From the NCBI RefSeq assembly GCF_030253575.1, contig NC_080561.1, positions 2,484,001-2,548,000 on the forward strand: 64,000 bases of DNA, given 5' to 3'. Below, piece by piece: positions 46,801-57,905 of the stretch. The notes beneath the pieces were generated by a model that saw only the letters and a program-made list of their open reading frames with translations, made no database searches and was not told where the DNA came from. Source of the DNA: Rhododendron vialii. Taxonomy: Eukaryota > Streptophyta > Magnoliopsida > Ericales > Ericaceae. Made by a program: the position numbers and the translations under genes. The first letter of the stretch is position 1; the number at the start of each line of letters is the position of its first letter.

Positions 46801-49800
46801 TTCATTGAACACCTCCAAACGGCCTGTGTAGTACATATACGTGACCTACGAGGAGATAGCATCAGTGTTAGAATCTCCTACAATAGTATCACACAAAATC
46901 ATCATATACTAGGCATCAGATCTTAGATGAAAGCAATCAAATCTTCTCTTACTTTATCTCTGACCGGAAATTCTTCAAAATCGAATATACGAGCAGTCTC
47001 AATGCTTCTAATTACACTTCGACAAAGGTGAACTGTACCAAGCTGCAAAAACAAAGGCACTGCAAAATTCTTACGCATTTAAAGAGATATAACACAACTA
47101 GCCATACAAATGAATTTTATATCAACATTTGGCTGATATTATTGCCCATGTAATGTTTCATGCAACAAAAAAGTAAAAAATCTCCTTTTCATTTTCAGAA
47201 TGCAACGCTCTCACTAAACATTTATACAAGAGAATAAAAATCAAGTATCCATGAAATAGCAAAGTAGCAAACAATGGATGAAGAGAGTTGGAGAGAATCT
47301 ACTACCTTGAAATAAATCTTAAACAGCTGGCATGTGACATATAACGCCCCAACACGTTTGGGGCCTTTTCCCTGCAGTGAAATATCAAATGTTGAGAAAT
47401 TGGAAAACCAAGGCATGAATCTTCTAGCCCCTGAACTAAGCTATAAATTCATTGCAACTAAATAATTATTATCAGTGTAATACACATAAGTTCTGCTCGG
47501 AATTGAATAAATCAAAGCCAAAACAATAAACTCGAATGAAGTAAGCCCTGGACCAACTTAATCACAAACTTTTTTGATAAGCTAATACATGAAAAACTGC
47601 TAACAGAAAAAGAGACAGGCATAGAGACATACAGCAAGAACCCCAAACACTTTCATGAGGAAAGAGCCTGCCCCCTTCAATTTCTCCGGGATTTTCCCCA
47701 TTGAAGCCAACTCTCTATCAGCCTTGAATGAAAAGAAAATACAGTTAGCTCTCCTGAACATACAGCATTTTAAAAAATCCTGAAAGGAGAAGAATGATAC
47801 AAGGATAAAGTTTTTCGTTCTTTACCCTCTCTGCAAGAACCCGAATTTCGTAAGCAATCACGTATAGTGCATCCAAAGCCCAAGCTGATTCCCAGTTCCG
47901 AAACTCCTGAAGAAATGCACTGCCCAATCCACCATTATTAACTCATATTCTAATCAACCAAATCATTCTCCTCAGTATACAGATTCTTCTTAATCAAAAC
48001 AAAAGAGAATTCAAATAGGAAACAAGAGGCAATACTTGGCAGATTTTTCGAAAGACTGGTAGGATTCGACCAGGTGACCGAGTCTGTAGTTCTGTAACGA
48101 GCGAAATAGGGGAACCAGAATTTCCCCAAATTGTGAGTACTTGTCAAACTGTTTAATCAATCTGCTAGCGTCCTGTGACAGTTACAAAGCCGCAATCAGA
48201 AACTGTACACCATGTTCAGAACCCTAATTGGAAAAAGCAAGCTCATTTACATACAGGAGAGAATGCAGCAGCCCCACCTTATTATAATTACAGTTATATG
48301 ACTATATCAAAGTATATCCCTCATTTATCACCATAAATTATGTGGGGTTTCCTCCTATATTATACACTCAACCTGTGCGTTTACTTTACTGGCTAAGTGA
48401 GTAGTGACTGTATGCAAAAACTAGAGTTCCTGTGAACATTAATCAAATCTTAGTTGCAGGAACCTTCAAGTATGCCCACGTTTCTTCGACGGAAACGCGT
48501 TTCCGCGTTCCCGTCGAAGGAAACTCCAAGAAACCCGTCCCAATGACGACGGGAACTCGTTCCTTACCTATACGGAAACTTACACCCAAAAAACGGTTGA
48601 GAGACTTACGATTCAAGTTGCAATTGGTACCTTTAAAGTTGTTTTGATCTTGTTAGTGAACACATCTGATATTAACCTTCTAGAGTCATATTAATGCCCT
48701 TAACTTTTACGCCTACTTAATATGCACAAGAGCTCTATTGTGTAATCATGTGCTACAATAAAAATGTTGAAATATAACTAAAAACTTATAATTTTAATAG
48801 TAATATTTTATGTGGTAGAATAATATTTTTATATTGACATTTAACAATATAAAATTCCAAAATATATTTATAATTTTAATAATTTTTCCTAACCGCTCCC
48901 AATGGCGCTCCCACACTTCTGTGATCATCCGCTCCCCCGTCTCCGCCCCCGCTCCCGCTTCGTGTAAAGAATCAAATTACGCTTTTGATTAAGCTTTTGG
49001 GTTTTCAATTGCTGTGCTTATTTGGTGTAACAATTAGAACTTTGGACGGACTATAGTAAACTAAGTTGGTAGACACTTGTGGAATAGAACGGAATACTTT
49101 AGTTTCTTATGGCATGCGCTCATTCTGTGTGTTTAATTAATACTGAGTAGTGACTATATCACAATTTGGGTTTCTTTGAAAGTTGATCAAATTAGGCTTT
49201 TGATTAACCTTCTTGTTTTTTCAGTTGAGTCAGAAATTTGGACTAACTTGAGTATTAAGTCAGTAGACAGTGGAATACAATGGAATACTTTAGGTATTTT
49301 TATGGATCTTTTTTCTAATTTATTTCCATATTCGTTTATCCCCGTAAAATATGAGTGTCTGTGTCCCTCAGACTACTCGAAAACCCCCAGAATAGGCTCC
49401 ACAGCCTCAACCTGTGAGTTTTATTTACTAATTAGTGACTATATATGCCAAAATTAGGGTTTCTGTGAAGGTTAATCAAAACTAGGCTTTTGATTAAGCT
49501 TTCGGGTTTTCAATTACTGAGCTTATTTTGTATGTAAAAATCAGAACTTTGGATTAACTTGAGTGGATTAATCAAGTAAACGGTGGACTATAAAGGAGTG
49601 CTTTAGGATTTTTCTTTTTTTTTTGGGGGATCTTTTTCTAACTTATTTACATAATGTTTCTTTCGATTCGACTTTGTCCGACACTGAAGCTCACCCTACG
49701 CTAATTTTCTCGATCCGCAACTGAAATATATCCATCCATCTCTGTGTGTGTGTGTGTGTGTGTTCGTGCGTGCGTGTGTGTGTGTGTGTGTATAGACAGA

Positions 49801-49817
49801 CAGACAGAGAGAGAAAA

Positions 49818-49848
<31 letters not shown>

Positions 49849-50019
49849 CTGGAAGACGTTGAGGGCGTCGGAGAGGGAGAGGAGAGAGGGAGAGTCGGAG
49901 GAGATTGAGAGGAGGCGCTTGAGGGAGGAGCCGTCCTGGTAGGAAACGGCGTCGGAGAACCGGTTGAGGTAATCGGTGATTCTTCTGTGGGCTTCGCCCA
50001 TGCTTACGTACGACGCCAT
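43835..50019 (-). CDS. EER5: THP1/EER5 homologue, PCI-domain subunit of the TREX-2 mRNA export complex
   Basis: In Arabidopsis this protein (THP1, also ENHANCED ETHYLENE RESPONSE 5) works in TREX-2, which couples transcription to mRNA export at nuclear pores, and affects ethylene responses. Thirteen exons in phase: 50019-49849, 48172-48036, 47919-47826, 47722-47633, 47371-47306, 47042-46953, 46845-46789, 46316-46255, 45522-45435, 44782-44706, 44620-44546, 44207-44102, 43966-43835. They sum to 1245 bp, 414 aa, the family's usual length. Recognition blocks are MGEAHRRITDYLNRFSDAVS at 7-26, EFRNWESAWALDALYVIAYE at about 108-127, KGPKRVGALYVTCQLF at about 166-181, and KDPSKAHQIKLEVIVKAL near 345. 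The PCI (winged-helix) domain covers roughly 210-395. The exon 4 acceptor is AAG; all others are normal. No stops or frameshifts. Intron 1 is large and repeat-filled. Confidence 0.96.
48391..49600. repeat. Diverged tandem repeats in THP1/EER5 intron 1
   Basis: Three copies of a block with the words TAGTGACTATAT, GGGTTTCTGTGAAGGTTAATCAAA, TTAGGCTTTTGATTAAGC, GGGTTTTCAATTACTGAGC and GAACTTTGGATTAACTTGAG start at about 48391, 49138 and 49423. The first copy is interrupted at 48449-48969 by an insertion. Unit length is about 280 bp after removing it. Confidence 0.82.
48449..48969. mobile_element. Insertion of 521 bp in the intron repeat (hAT-like target duplication)
   Basis: Flanked by AATCAAAT at 48441-48448 and 48970-48977. 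The other two copies of the intron repeat are continuous here, so they serve as empty-site references. It contains a GC-rich foldback (TTCGACGGAAACGCG with CGCGTTCCCGTCGAA) and ends in C/G-rich sequence. Terminal inverted repeats are weak (CTT at both ends). The 8-bp duplication points to hAT. Confidence 0.6.
49739..49843. repeat. (TG)n-(GA)n compound microsatellite next to the exon 1 donor
   Basis: TG repeats (49743-49791, interrupted) followed by GA repeats up to 49842. On the coding strand this is a (CT)n(CA)n tract starting about 5 nt after the exon 1 donor site at 49848 of the THP1/EER5 gene. Confidence 0.93.
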
Positions 50020-51635
50020 TGCGCTCTGCTTCTGTATCTGCTTCTCTCTAGTTTACTACCGGGCGATGTCGAAGAAGGAGACCGGAGGGAGAAGAAGAAG
50101 GAGCCGCAAGACGCCGTCGTTTATCAGTCTAAGAATTGCCCCCGTGAATCATGAAGTTTAGTCACAGCTATAAAAAGAGATGAGAGAAAACACAAAATTT
50201 CCCCAAAGTTTACCAAATTAACTATGGATTCTCAATTTAGGCAACTTTATAAGGATAGTGCCAACCGTTGGATAATAGAGATTGACCAAAGTTCAACGGT
50301 GTTATTCAATTGGCGTGTTTAGTGTGGGGGATAATAATCTCGCATATATGGTCCAAGGAAGCCCGATATGTCATTGTGGATGCTGCTGAAGAGTGCAAAA
50401 AAAAAAAAGAAAGCCCGATATGTTCTTCATGATTAGCTAATCTCACGTTTGTTGCATTATCACTAATTAGACAAGAGAGGAGACCATTTGCCCACATAAC
50501 GCTCCATGTGACGGATTGACCAATACCTCCTCGAGGGGTGCTATTCATTAGTCTAGACCTTTAAGATTATGTTTCTCTCCACCCAACGGTAGAAAATAAT
50601 TCTCCACTCCTTATCACATCCTTTGTCTCACCCATGAATACCCATTAGCTTTCAGGCCATCACATTGAACCATGAATAGTTTTGTTTCTCCAATCTCCAT
50701 CACAGATAGCCGGCCCTACTTGAGATTCTTCAATGCCGAGTCGCCCAATGGTCAAAGTTGAAAAAATTGAACTCAACTTTTGTTTCTCCAGTTCTCCTAT
50801 TTCTTGCCTCGTTATTGAAGGTAAGTAAGTGAACTTTCTGTCTTTTCTTTAATCTTTATTCGGTGCTAGTTTTACTGTTAGTGGAGCTTTTCTTTAATCT
50901 TTATTTCGGTTAGTGCGTGCCTTTAGTGGAGCAACAACAGAATAAAATTAATATGGATTGGTTAGTTCCGTTGACTATTTTTTTTATTGCAACAAAATAA
51001 TTTATTCGGTTACACGGCTGAACTAATGAAATTTGAACTGACATTTGACGGTCACTGTACACACTACATTATTAATTTTGTGAGTTTTTAGTAGGATTGC
51101 TTGTCTGGAATTTTTGATTAGTGAGGTATACTAATATGGGTACTATGACGAAGATTGAGAATGACAAGAATAGAGTGAGAATTGGCAAACAAAAATCCGG
51201 ATCTTAAAATAGAAAAGTGAGGCAACGAAAAGATGCAATGGAAAAATCATTAGTGGGTTTAATATCTTGCCTATTTGATGCAAAAAAACAAAAATCTCTT
51301 CTTTCAAGTCAAGTTGAAGAAGCAAGCAATGAAGAATTTGGAGAGGATGATGTGAATGATAATCCTCTCCAAATTTTGGTAATCATAAAACGGTCCCGCT
51401 AACCACCGCAATATAGTGTCCATTACCAAAGGGAAAACTTCTCTTGATTCCGTGCACAATCACTTTTTAATACTTTTGTACTGACTGTGCCGGTACTTTC
51501 TCTGACCTTAGCAATGGTCATAATTATCCCAACTCTGCATATGACAATACTATCCCTCATAAGTCATAAGTAGAAATCCTTTCCCAGCAAACATACGGAC
51601 GGCTGTGGGAAAAATTAATCCTGTTCCAGAACCAA
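50020..51635. other. THP1/EER5 upstream region, no other gene seen
   Basis: The first few hundred bases should hold the promoter of the minus-strand THP1/EER5 gene; no clear TATA box was identified. A plus-strand frame at 51217-51402 (61 codons, acidic EEFGEDDVND near the end) has no recognised domain. It could be a remnant of a transposon-encoded protein. Confidence 0.4.
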
Positions 51636-51639
51636 ATAT

Positions 51640-51850
51640 AAATACTTATTTTTAAATGAATGTTTATTTGTAATTTTTAAGCTAAAAAATAATGGGCTTG
51701 TTAAAAATTTTTAAAAAATGTAATATGGATCTTGATTGAAATAGATCTCAATGAGATCTTTTAAACGATCCAAAAAATATTTTCATAATTCCATTATTTT
51801 TAAGTTTGAAAATTAAAAATAAGTACATACTTTTTAAAAAGGCTTCTAGA
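51640..51850. mobile_element. A/T-rich foldback MITE
   Basis: TACTTATTTTTAAATGAATG and AAGCTAAAAAATAATGG on the left are mirrored by CCATTATTTTTAAGTTTG and TTAAAAATAAGTACATA on the right. The central block TAATATGGATCTTG is shared with the A/T-rich indel at about 33240-33480. No defined target duplication. Confidence 0.6.
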
Positions 51851-51954
51851 ACGGGCTGCATTTAACAACTACACCCCTTCCATTCATTTCCTCTCTTTTT
51901 TCTGCATTTAACAACTACATCGCTTCTATTTCATATTTTTTTAAAAGGTTTTTG

Positions 51955-52095
51955 GATCGCATCTTGGCAATGGATAGATCTCGATCATTGATTGCCGAGA
52001 TGAGATCTGAGCCATCGGATGTATGATCCGACGGCTTGAAGGTGCGCAGCACAGTGCTATACACCTCACTTTACAGCACCAACTCGAAGTCCGTA
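51955..52095. mobile_element. Partial copy of the 34951-type Mutator MITE
   Basis: Shares GATTGCCGAGATGAGATC, a GATCCGACGGCTTGAAGGTGCGCAGCAC-like stretch and the ACAGTGCT end with the element at 34951-35171. The left arm is mostly missing, so it is truncated. Confidence 0.7.
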
Positions 52096-52284
52096 TTTTG
52101 GAATGTCCGAAAGTGTCATTGGGCTATCAAAATGGGATGGAGGGTGAAAACAAAATGACACGTCCCATCAGTGTGTTCCTTTTGTACATAGATCACGTTG
52201 TGGGGCCACTCGGGGTTTCACACCAATATCCGAGTCATTCATTAAATTTAAATTACTTTTTTGAATTTGCTATGTTACGCAAAA

Positions 52285-52405
52285 ATCAGCTTAATCCGAT
52301 ACCTATAGGGAGCTCGATTCAATTGTCTAATTTTTCATTCAAATTTCAGGATCTTGAAAAGTTATCGAGCTCCTATAGGTATCGGATTGAACTAATTTTT
52401 TTGTA
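52285..52405. mobile_element. Perfect-arm hairpin element
   Basis: AATCCGATACCTATAGG and GAGCTCGAT at 52302-52320 are mirrored by ATCGAGCTC and CCTATAGGTATCGGATT at 52358-52388, with about 40 bp of loop between. The arms are nearly identical, suggesting a recent MITE or local inverted duplication. No target duplication found. Confidence 0.7.
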
Positions 52406-53255
52406 GAGGCCTTCGAAAAAGTTTCTAAATTTAATGAATAGCTTAAATTATTTATGATTACATGATATGTGCGTAATCACCGTGCAAAAATTCTGTGCAA
52501 TTAGCCGCTCTTAAAAAGTTTCACTAGTTGGTGAAACAGAAAAGAGAACACAGAGTTCTCTACATAGGGTTATTTTTGTAAATTGCATAAAAGCATTAAC
52601 TGTGTCAGATGTGAAGGACGTTGCATTGGAAAAAGGTGATACACCACAGTGAATAACGCGCGCGTGCACCACACAATCAGGCGCTTGATGGCGGTTGTTA
52701 GCTTTTGCCATCATAAAATATTATAATCGGATTTCATTTTGATTATAAATTTTTGATGTAATTCAAGTTAAATGCACAATATAACCTTATTTTTGTTATT
52801 GTTATTTTTTTTCTTGTATGTCTCTTTTTTTTTTTTTTAAACTTAATACTGAATGGGCAACCAAGCTCGAAGTCGGACTTGAACAACCTAAACGTCGGAG
52901 CCGACACTGCTGCTCACAAACCTCTCCATCACTTCGTAGGCCCACATTTCCCCATCATTAATCTCATATTTTTTCAAACCTTCTGATAAATTAACCCAGC
53001 AATCAAACTTATCCTACGAAAACTGGAAAGTTTATAAGCGGTAATGTGGTATCGATTATCAAAGGCGGGAGAGTTAATTTGTTGTTGGGCAAAAACATTG
53101 GGGTTTTTTGTGTAATTAGGTAGTAAGCCGATGATATCCGCTGCAGCACCTGATCTGTATGTTCTTCATTGACGACCAATCCTGGTCGTCCAATGAATAC
53201 CATCATCAAGCTTTTCTATTCGGACTTGCATCTTAGGTCTTGAAGTGAAGCCCGC
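52406..53255. other. Intergenic, no gene seen
   Basis: AT-rich with a T homopolymer near 52828. Nothing recognised. Confidence 0.4.
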
Positions 53256-53262
53256 ACTGCAG

Positions 53263-53409
53263 GGATGTAGGGTGTCGATTCAGCTGTCCATTTCGGTGAT
53301 AGACGGCTCGAATTTTAATCCGAACAATGAATGATTCAGATCAATCAGAGCTCAGATTAAATCCAAACCATCGGTCTCAATATGAACGATCGAATCAGCA
53401 TCCCTACAC
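53263..53409. mobile_element. Short hAT-like MITE, host of a second insertion
   Basis: The left part TAGGGTGTCGATTCAGCTG is mirrored at the right by GAATCAGCATCCCTA. CACTGCAG precedes it on the left, and reappears on the right only if the adjacent element at 53413-53709 plus one of its target copies is removed. That makes an 8-bp duplication with a 5-bp GGATG filler on the left. Confidence 0.55.
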
Positions 53410-53412
53410 TTA

Positions 53413-53709
53413 GGGCTGCGCAACGGATGGTTCAATCCGCTTAAACCACACAAACCTACTAATCTGCAACCAAACTCTCACGGACGATTTGCGGATGAAA
53501 AAAATGACAATCTGCGATGAGTGAATCAGTTCCAAACTGAACCGAACCGCCCAAACCATAGTTTACTAGTATATAATCCGTCCAAACCGACCAATTCGCA
53601 ACCTAACCGATCCATCCAAACATACTCATGGACAGTTGGCGGATAAAAAAATAGCAATCCACCGCGAACGGATCGTATTGAAAACCGGACCAATCCGCAG
53701 GCAACCCTA
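53413..53709. mobile_element. hAT-type MITE with 8-bp target duplication
   Basis: A 297-bp element with ends TAGGGCTGCGCAACGGAT and, reverse-complemented from the right, TAGGGTTGCCTGCGGATTG. Flanked by perfect CCTACACT repeats at 53405-53412 and 53710-53717. The interior is rich in CGGAT and CCGAACC motifs as subterminal repeats. It is inserted at the right edge of the MITE at 53263-53409. Confidence 0.88.
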
Positions 53710-53717
53710 CCTACACT

Positions 53718-54284
53718 GCAGTGCAGGCTACAAGGATTTCCCATTCCCTGAATTTATGTTTTGTTTGGATTGGAATTTGAAATTTTTTTTGAAAAATAAT
53801 AGAGATTATAAGTGGAGAGAGATAGAAAGAGAAATATTGAAAGTAAGAAGAATCTAGGAAGAATCTAAAAAGAATTTTTTGAAAAATTCTTTTTAAGTCG
53901 CAAAGACAACAAAGCATTAGACTGTGGAAAAGTCAAATTCCTTATTTCCTAGTCGAATCGTCGTCGTATCCAGCAACAGCAAGTTCAGCAACTTATCTTT
54001 GTCTGGACTCCACAGCCTCCTCTTGCTGCCACCAAAGTCCATTGAGTAATTCTATCTCTCACCTCTGTAGTCCCCTCCGATTGTTACCTTTCAACTGTTC
54101 CCAGCAACCCTTCCCCTTCCATCTCACTCCAATCCCTCTCTCTCTCTCCAAACCATCGAAGCCCAACCCAGATCACACAGCTCTAAAAATCTTTCAATCC
54201 ATTGAATAGCAGCACCAATTTTTCTCCAGGATACCCAGATCACAAAATCTTGAATTTTCTGTATCTATATCTCTATACACAGAC
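53718..54284 (+). promoter_or_regulatory. 5' flank and leader of the NPP gene
   Basis: Interval between the MITE pair and the NPP start codon. The last 200 bp or so are C/T-rich (TCTCTCTCTCTCC near 54137) and read as a 5' untranslated leader. No confident TATA box or known element was identified. Confidence 0.4.
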
Positions 54285-55787
54285 ATGGGTTCAGACACTA
54301 ACTTGACCTCAACCATCAAGCCCATCCCAGTTCCAACTCAAGAAGAAGACCCACCAAACCCAACCACAGCTCTCCTCTCCTTCAACACAGACAACCCCTC
54401 ACCTCCTCCACCATCAAAACCCTTCACCACCACCCTCCTCTTCATCTCTCTCCTCCTTTCCACCTGCATCGCCTTCTCCGCCGCGGCCGCCTTCGCCTTC
54501 CTCTTCTTCTCCTCCTCCTCCTCCTCAAAACCCCATTCCCAATCCCCACCAAATTCCAATCATACCCCTCAAACCCTGACCGATTACGCTCGTCCGCTTA
54601 AAAGACTCAATCATCCAGTTGTCCTCTTGATCTCCTCAGATGGTTTTCGGTTCGGGTACCAATACAAGACCCAAACCCCCAACATCGATCGCCTGATCGA
54701 AAACGGGACCGAGGCCGAAATGGGTCTGATTTCTGTTTTTCCAACCCTAACTTTCCCAAACCATTACTCAATTGTCACCGGTTTATACCCAGCTTATCAT
54801 GGGATTATTAATAACTATTTTACTGATCCACATACTGGGGAGTATTTCAATATGGGCAGTCATGAGCCCAAGTGGTGGTTGGGTGAACCCTTGTGGGAGA
54901 CTGTGGCTAACCATGGCTTGAAGGCTGCAACCTATTTCTGGCCTGGCTCTGAGGTAAAAAAGGGTTCTTGGACTTGTCCTGAGGGTTTATGTATGTTTTA
55001 TAATGGTTCAGTTCCTTTTGAGAATCGTGTCGATACTGTTTTAGAGTACTTTGATTTGCCCGTTGGTGATATTCCAGTGTTTATGACATTGTATTTCGAG
55101 GACCCCGATCATCAGGGTCATCAGGTAGGACCTGATGATCCTGAGATCACTGCTGCAGTTGCTAGGATTGATAGGATGATTGGGAGGTTGATTGAAGGGT
55201 TGGAAAAAAGAGGGGTTTTTGAGGATGTGAACATAATTATGGTGGGTGATCATGGGATGGTTGGTACATGCGATAAGAAGTTGATTTTTCTTGAAGATTT
55301 GGCACCATGGATTGATGTTCCGAAGGATTGGGTTCAATCTTATAGTCCATTGCTTGCAATTCGTCCACCGGCAGGTTGGTCTCCGGCAGATGTGGTGACA
55401 AAGATGAACAAAGGATTGAGTTCGGGGAAAGTGGAGAACGGGCAATATTTGAAGGTTTATCTAAAGGAGGATTTGCCTAGTCGGCTGCATTACTTTGCAA
55501 GCGATAGGATTTCGCCCATTATAGGGCTGATTGAAGAGAGTTATAAGGTGGAACAGAAGGGATCGAAGAGAAAAGAGTGTGGAGGAGCACACGGTTATGA
55601 CAATGCGTTCTTCTCAATGAGGACTATTTTCATAGGCCATGGTCCTCAATTTTCTAGAGGAAAAAAAGTCCCATCTTTTGAGAATGTGCAGATATACAAT
55701 TTGGTCACTTCCATTCTCAATATACAAGGAGCCTCCAATAATGGGACCACGTCGTTTCCGGATTCTGTTATTTTACCTAGCCACTGA
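54285..55787 (+). CDS. Nucleotide pyrophosphatase/phosphodiesterase (NPP, alkaline phosphatase superfamily)
   Basis: Hydrolyses phosphodiester or pyrophosphate bonds of nucleotides and nucleotide sugars. Single exon, 500 aa, as in related plant genes. A cytosolic Pro-rich N-terminus of about 46 aa is followed by a hydrophobic segment at about 47-75, so it is probably a type II membrane protein (or has an uncleaved signal) with a lumenal or extracellular catalytic domain. Two-metal site: Asp119 in LLISSDGF, nucleophile Thr156 in PTLTFPNHYSIVTGLYP, Asp275 and His279 in DPDHQGH, Asp322 and His323 in GDHGM, His436 in GAHGYDN. All are present, so it should be active. It ends with SILNIQG and a short tail. 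The 5' leader is C/T-rich; 0.6 kb upstream are two nested MITEs. The exact substrate cannot be told from sequence. Confidence 0.96.
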   Translation: MGSDTNLTSTIKPIPVPTQEEDPPNPTTALLSFNTDNPSPPPPSKPFTTTLLFISLLLSTCIAFSAAAAFAFLFFSSSSSSKPHSQSPPNSNHTPQTLTDYARPLKRLNHPVVLLISSDGFRFGYQYKTQTPNIDRLIENGTEAEMGLISVFPTLTFPNHYSIVTGLYPAYHGIINNYFTDPHTGEYFNMGSHEPKWWLGEPLWETVANHGLKAATYFWPGSEVKKGSWTCPEGLCMFYNGSVPFENRVDTVLEYFDLPVGDIPVFMTLYFEDPDHQGHQVGPDDPEITAAVARIDRMIGRLIEGLEKRGVFEDVNIIMVGDHGMVGTCDKKLIFLEDLAPWIDVPKDWVQSYSPLLAIRPPAGWSPADVVTKMNKGLSSGKVENGQYLKVYLKEDLPSRLHYFASDRISPIIGLIEESYKVEQKGSKRKECGGAHGYDNAFFSMRTIFIGHGPQFSRGKKVPSFENVQIYNLVTSILNIQGASNNGTTSFPDSVILPSH

Positions 55788-56136
55788 TATCCATGGAGCT
55801 AGCATTTCCGAAATGGAATCTGTTATGAGGCCGTAAGTATTCTGCAGTGCTTGATCTTATATTATGCAGATTACATCGTGATGGAGTATTTCCTGTGGGC
55901 TTTACACGAGGTAATAAACCTATATCCTTGGCAATCAGTTGGGTCACCTTTTGACTAGGGTATATGAGAAATAATGGAGATCCTTCCATTTTCTTGGCTC
56001 CTATGTTTTGATCTGCACATGTAAAAGTTGCAGCATAGCATCTCAATTGTAATCTTGTAGATTCTACAGCTAGCGCTTGGATGTTTGTAGATGATGTGTA
56101 TTGGGATTTTAGGAATTTATTCATATTATTGATTCA
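55788..56136. other. NPP 3' flank
   Basis: Likely 3' untranslated sequence of the NPP gene. No other gene seen. Confidence 0.4.
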
Positions 56137-56400
56137 GATTTGGATGATGGCCCAGTCCATGACGGCATTGCAAACATGATCATACGTTAAGGATGTGAAC
56201 TGTTTACCGATTTTAATGACATATGAGCATGTTTGTTGAACTTGTAGTGGGCACTTCTGTTATCAGGACTTGGAACAAGATTTAACTCAAAAGACATAGT
56301 TGATTCATGCTATCTATTGCCCTTGGCCATCTTTTTTGCTGGCATGGAAATCTGAATTAGCCATGGTTCAGTGCTCTATCTATGTCGTCTTCGTCTCTCC
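56137..56400. repeat. Duplicated block, member 1 (partner 57906-58142)
   Basis: From GCATTGCAAACATGATC to GTCGTCTTCGTCTCTCC this block matches 57906-58142 with a few substitutions. No coding content recognised. Confidence 0.88.
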
Positions 56401-56472
56401 ATAGGCTACCAAGCTTCTGAGTTCAACCATTGTAAAATGATTGCAAGGAGCTTTTTTTTATTGCTGAAGTAA

Positions 56473-56759
56473 AATAAGCAGCATGAGGTTTAGTTATCGT
56501 ATCATTTATTTGCTTCCTTCCTTACGCGCCTACCATGAGTTTCTGTGAGTACTGAGTTGCCATGTCTCTAAACTTGCATTTGATTCCCCGTACTTTCTCT
56601 TGGGGCTCAAGACATGCAATTTTGTTAGGTGCCTCTTTGTTTCTTGGCTCGCTTAACTGCTTTGAAATTGTTGAAAACATCGAGATGTGTTATAACACGT
56701 GTGCGATTCAATAGATTACCTCCAATAATTCAAGGAAATGAAGTGATGAGTCACAGTGG

Positions 56760-56832
<73 letters not shown>
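56473..56832. repeat. Duplicated block, member 1 (partner 62664-63000)
   Basis: From AGCAGCATGAGGTTTAG through AAAACATCGAGATGTGTTATAAC to the (CT)n(CA)n microsatellite, this block matches 62664-63000. The microsatellite part is 56761-56832 here and 62934-63001 in the partner. Confidence 0.9.
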
Positions 56833-57905
56833 TCTTGGTTTCTCTGTGCGGGTATTGTTCAAATGAGGTTGCTGATGGTGCATGAAAGTTACAAAGTTAG
56901 TGCTATCTTTTTTCATCCTCTGAGATCTAGTATTCTTCATGGTGAGATTCTGCTACACTAATAAGTATAATCTCCTCCATTTATGTGGCTGACTCCAAAT
57001 GTCGATCCAGTGCTTATTGTAGTATGCTGGTGCCTTTTTTGGGGGCTTTTAGAATGTTAGGTTGAGTACCTTTAAGTTTGTCATAGTCCTCGCTTCTAAT
57101 TGTACCCCAGAATAAACTCTTTATGAATTGTTTCCCTAGTTTAAAGTCCATTGGGAAACCACTTTGGCAAGATAAAAGTTGTACAGGTCATTCTGTCATG
57201 GATTGGTTTCTTCTTCATCGAACTATGTAAGTCATACTAAAGGTGCCAAATCGAAAGAAAGAGGGCTGCAGTTCGGGTGTTTGTCAAGGTTTTGCAGGTT
57301 TATTCATCGTATGTCACAAGTGAGTTCTTCGATAAGGCATTCGTGTCATTGAAAGGGCGACTGAAATCTTATAACCAAGGCATTTTTGAATACGGAATTA
57401 ACCCCCTAACTGCTGTGATCACAAGGTTGTTTGGTTTGACACTAGTTATCTGGTTTACTTCTTGACATGCTGCAGAAAGTCGACAGAGAATTCTCCTTTG
57501 GGAAATGGTTTACAAACAGATGGAGTGGTTTCACAATGATTACAAGGTTCTTCAGTTTAGAAGTGTTGGAGTGGCATTTTATGAGCCACAATAAGGTGAG
57601 TGTTTGTTGCAGTTCAAGCGCTGCTAGCTGACCGCTTTTTTTTTTTTTTTTTGTCTTGAAAGCCAAGAACAAATTTAAAATTTTTTTTTCCTCAAAACAA
57701 TTTTCATTGAATTATGCTTCTGCGTGCAGATCAAAAAAAAATTAAAAAAAATTCTTAAGCGTGGTAAATTTCTGCATTCCAACTATAAATGATCCATAAT
57801 TTTCAAACCTGGCGTGCAAGCACGAAGTTAACTTCTTGCTCGACGTCAATCATACAATATAGAATACAAGAAGAATGAGAAAAAAAGAAAAAAGAACATG
57901 ACAGG
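56833..57905. other. Sequence between duplicated blocks, no gene seen
   Basis: Absent from the partner region at 63.0 kb. A 62-codon open frame at 57277 has no recognised features. T and A homopolymers near 57.64-57.75 kb. Confidence 0.4.

Noticed and set aside
52023-52406. 127-codon open frame
   Set aside because: Spans a truncated MITE and a hairpin element; no family features.
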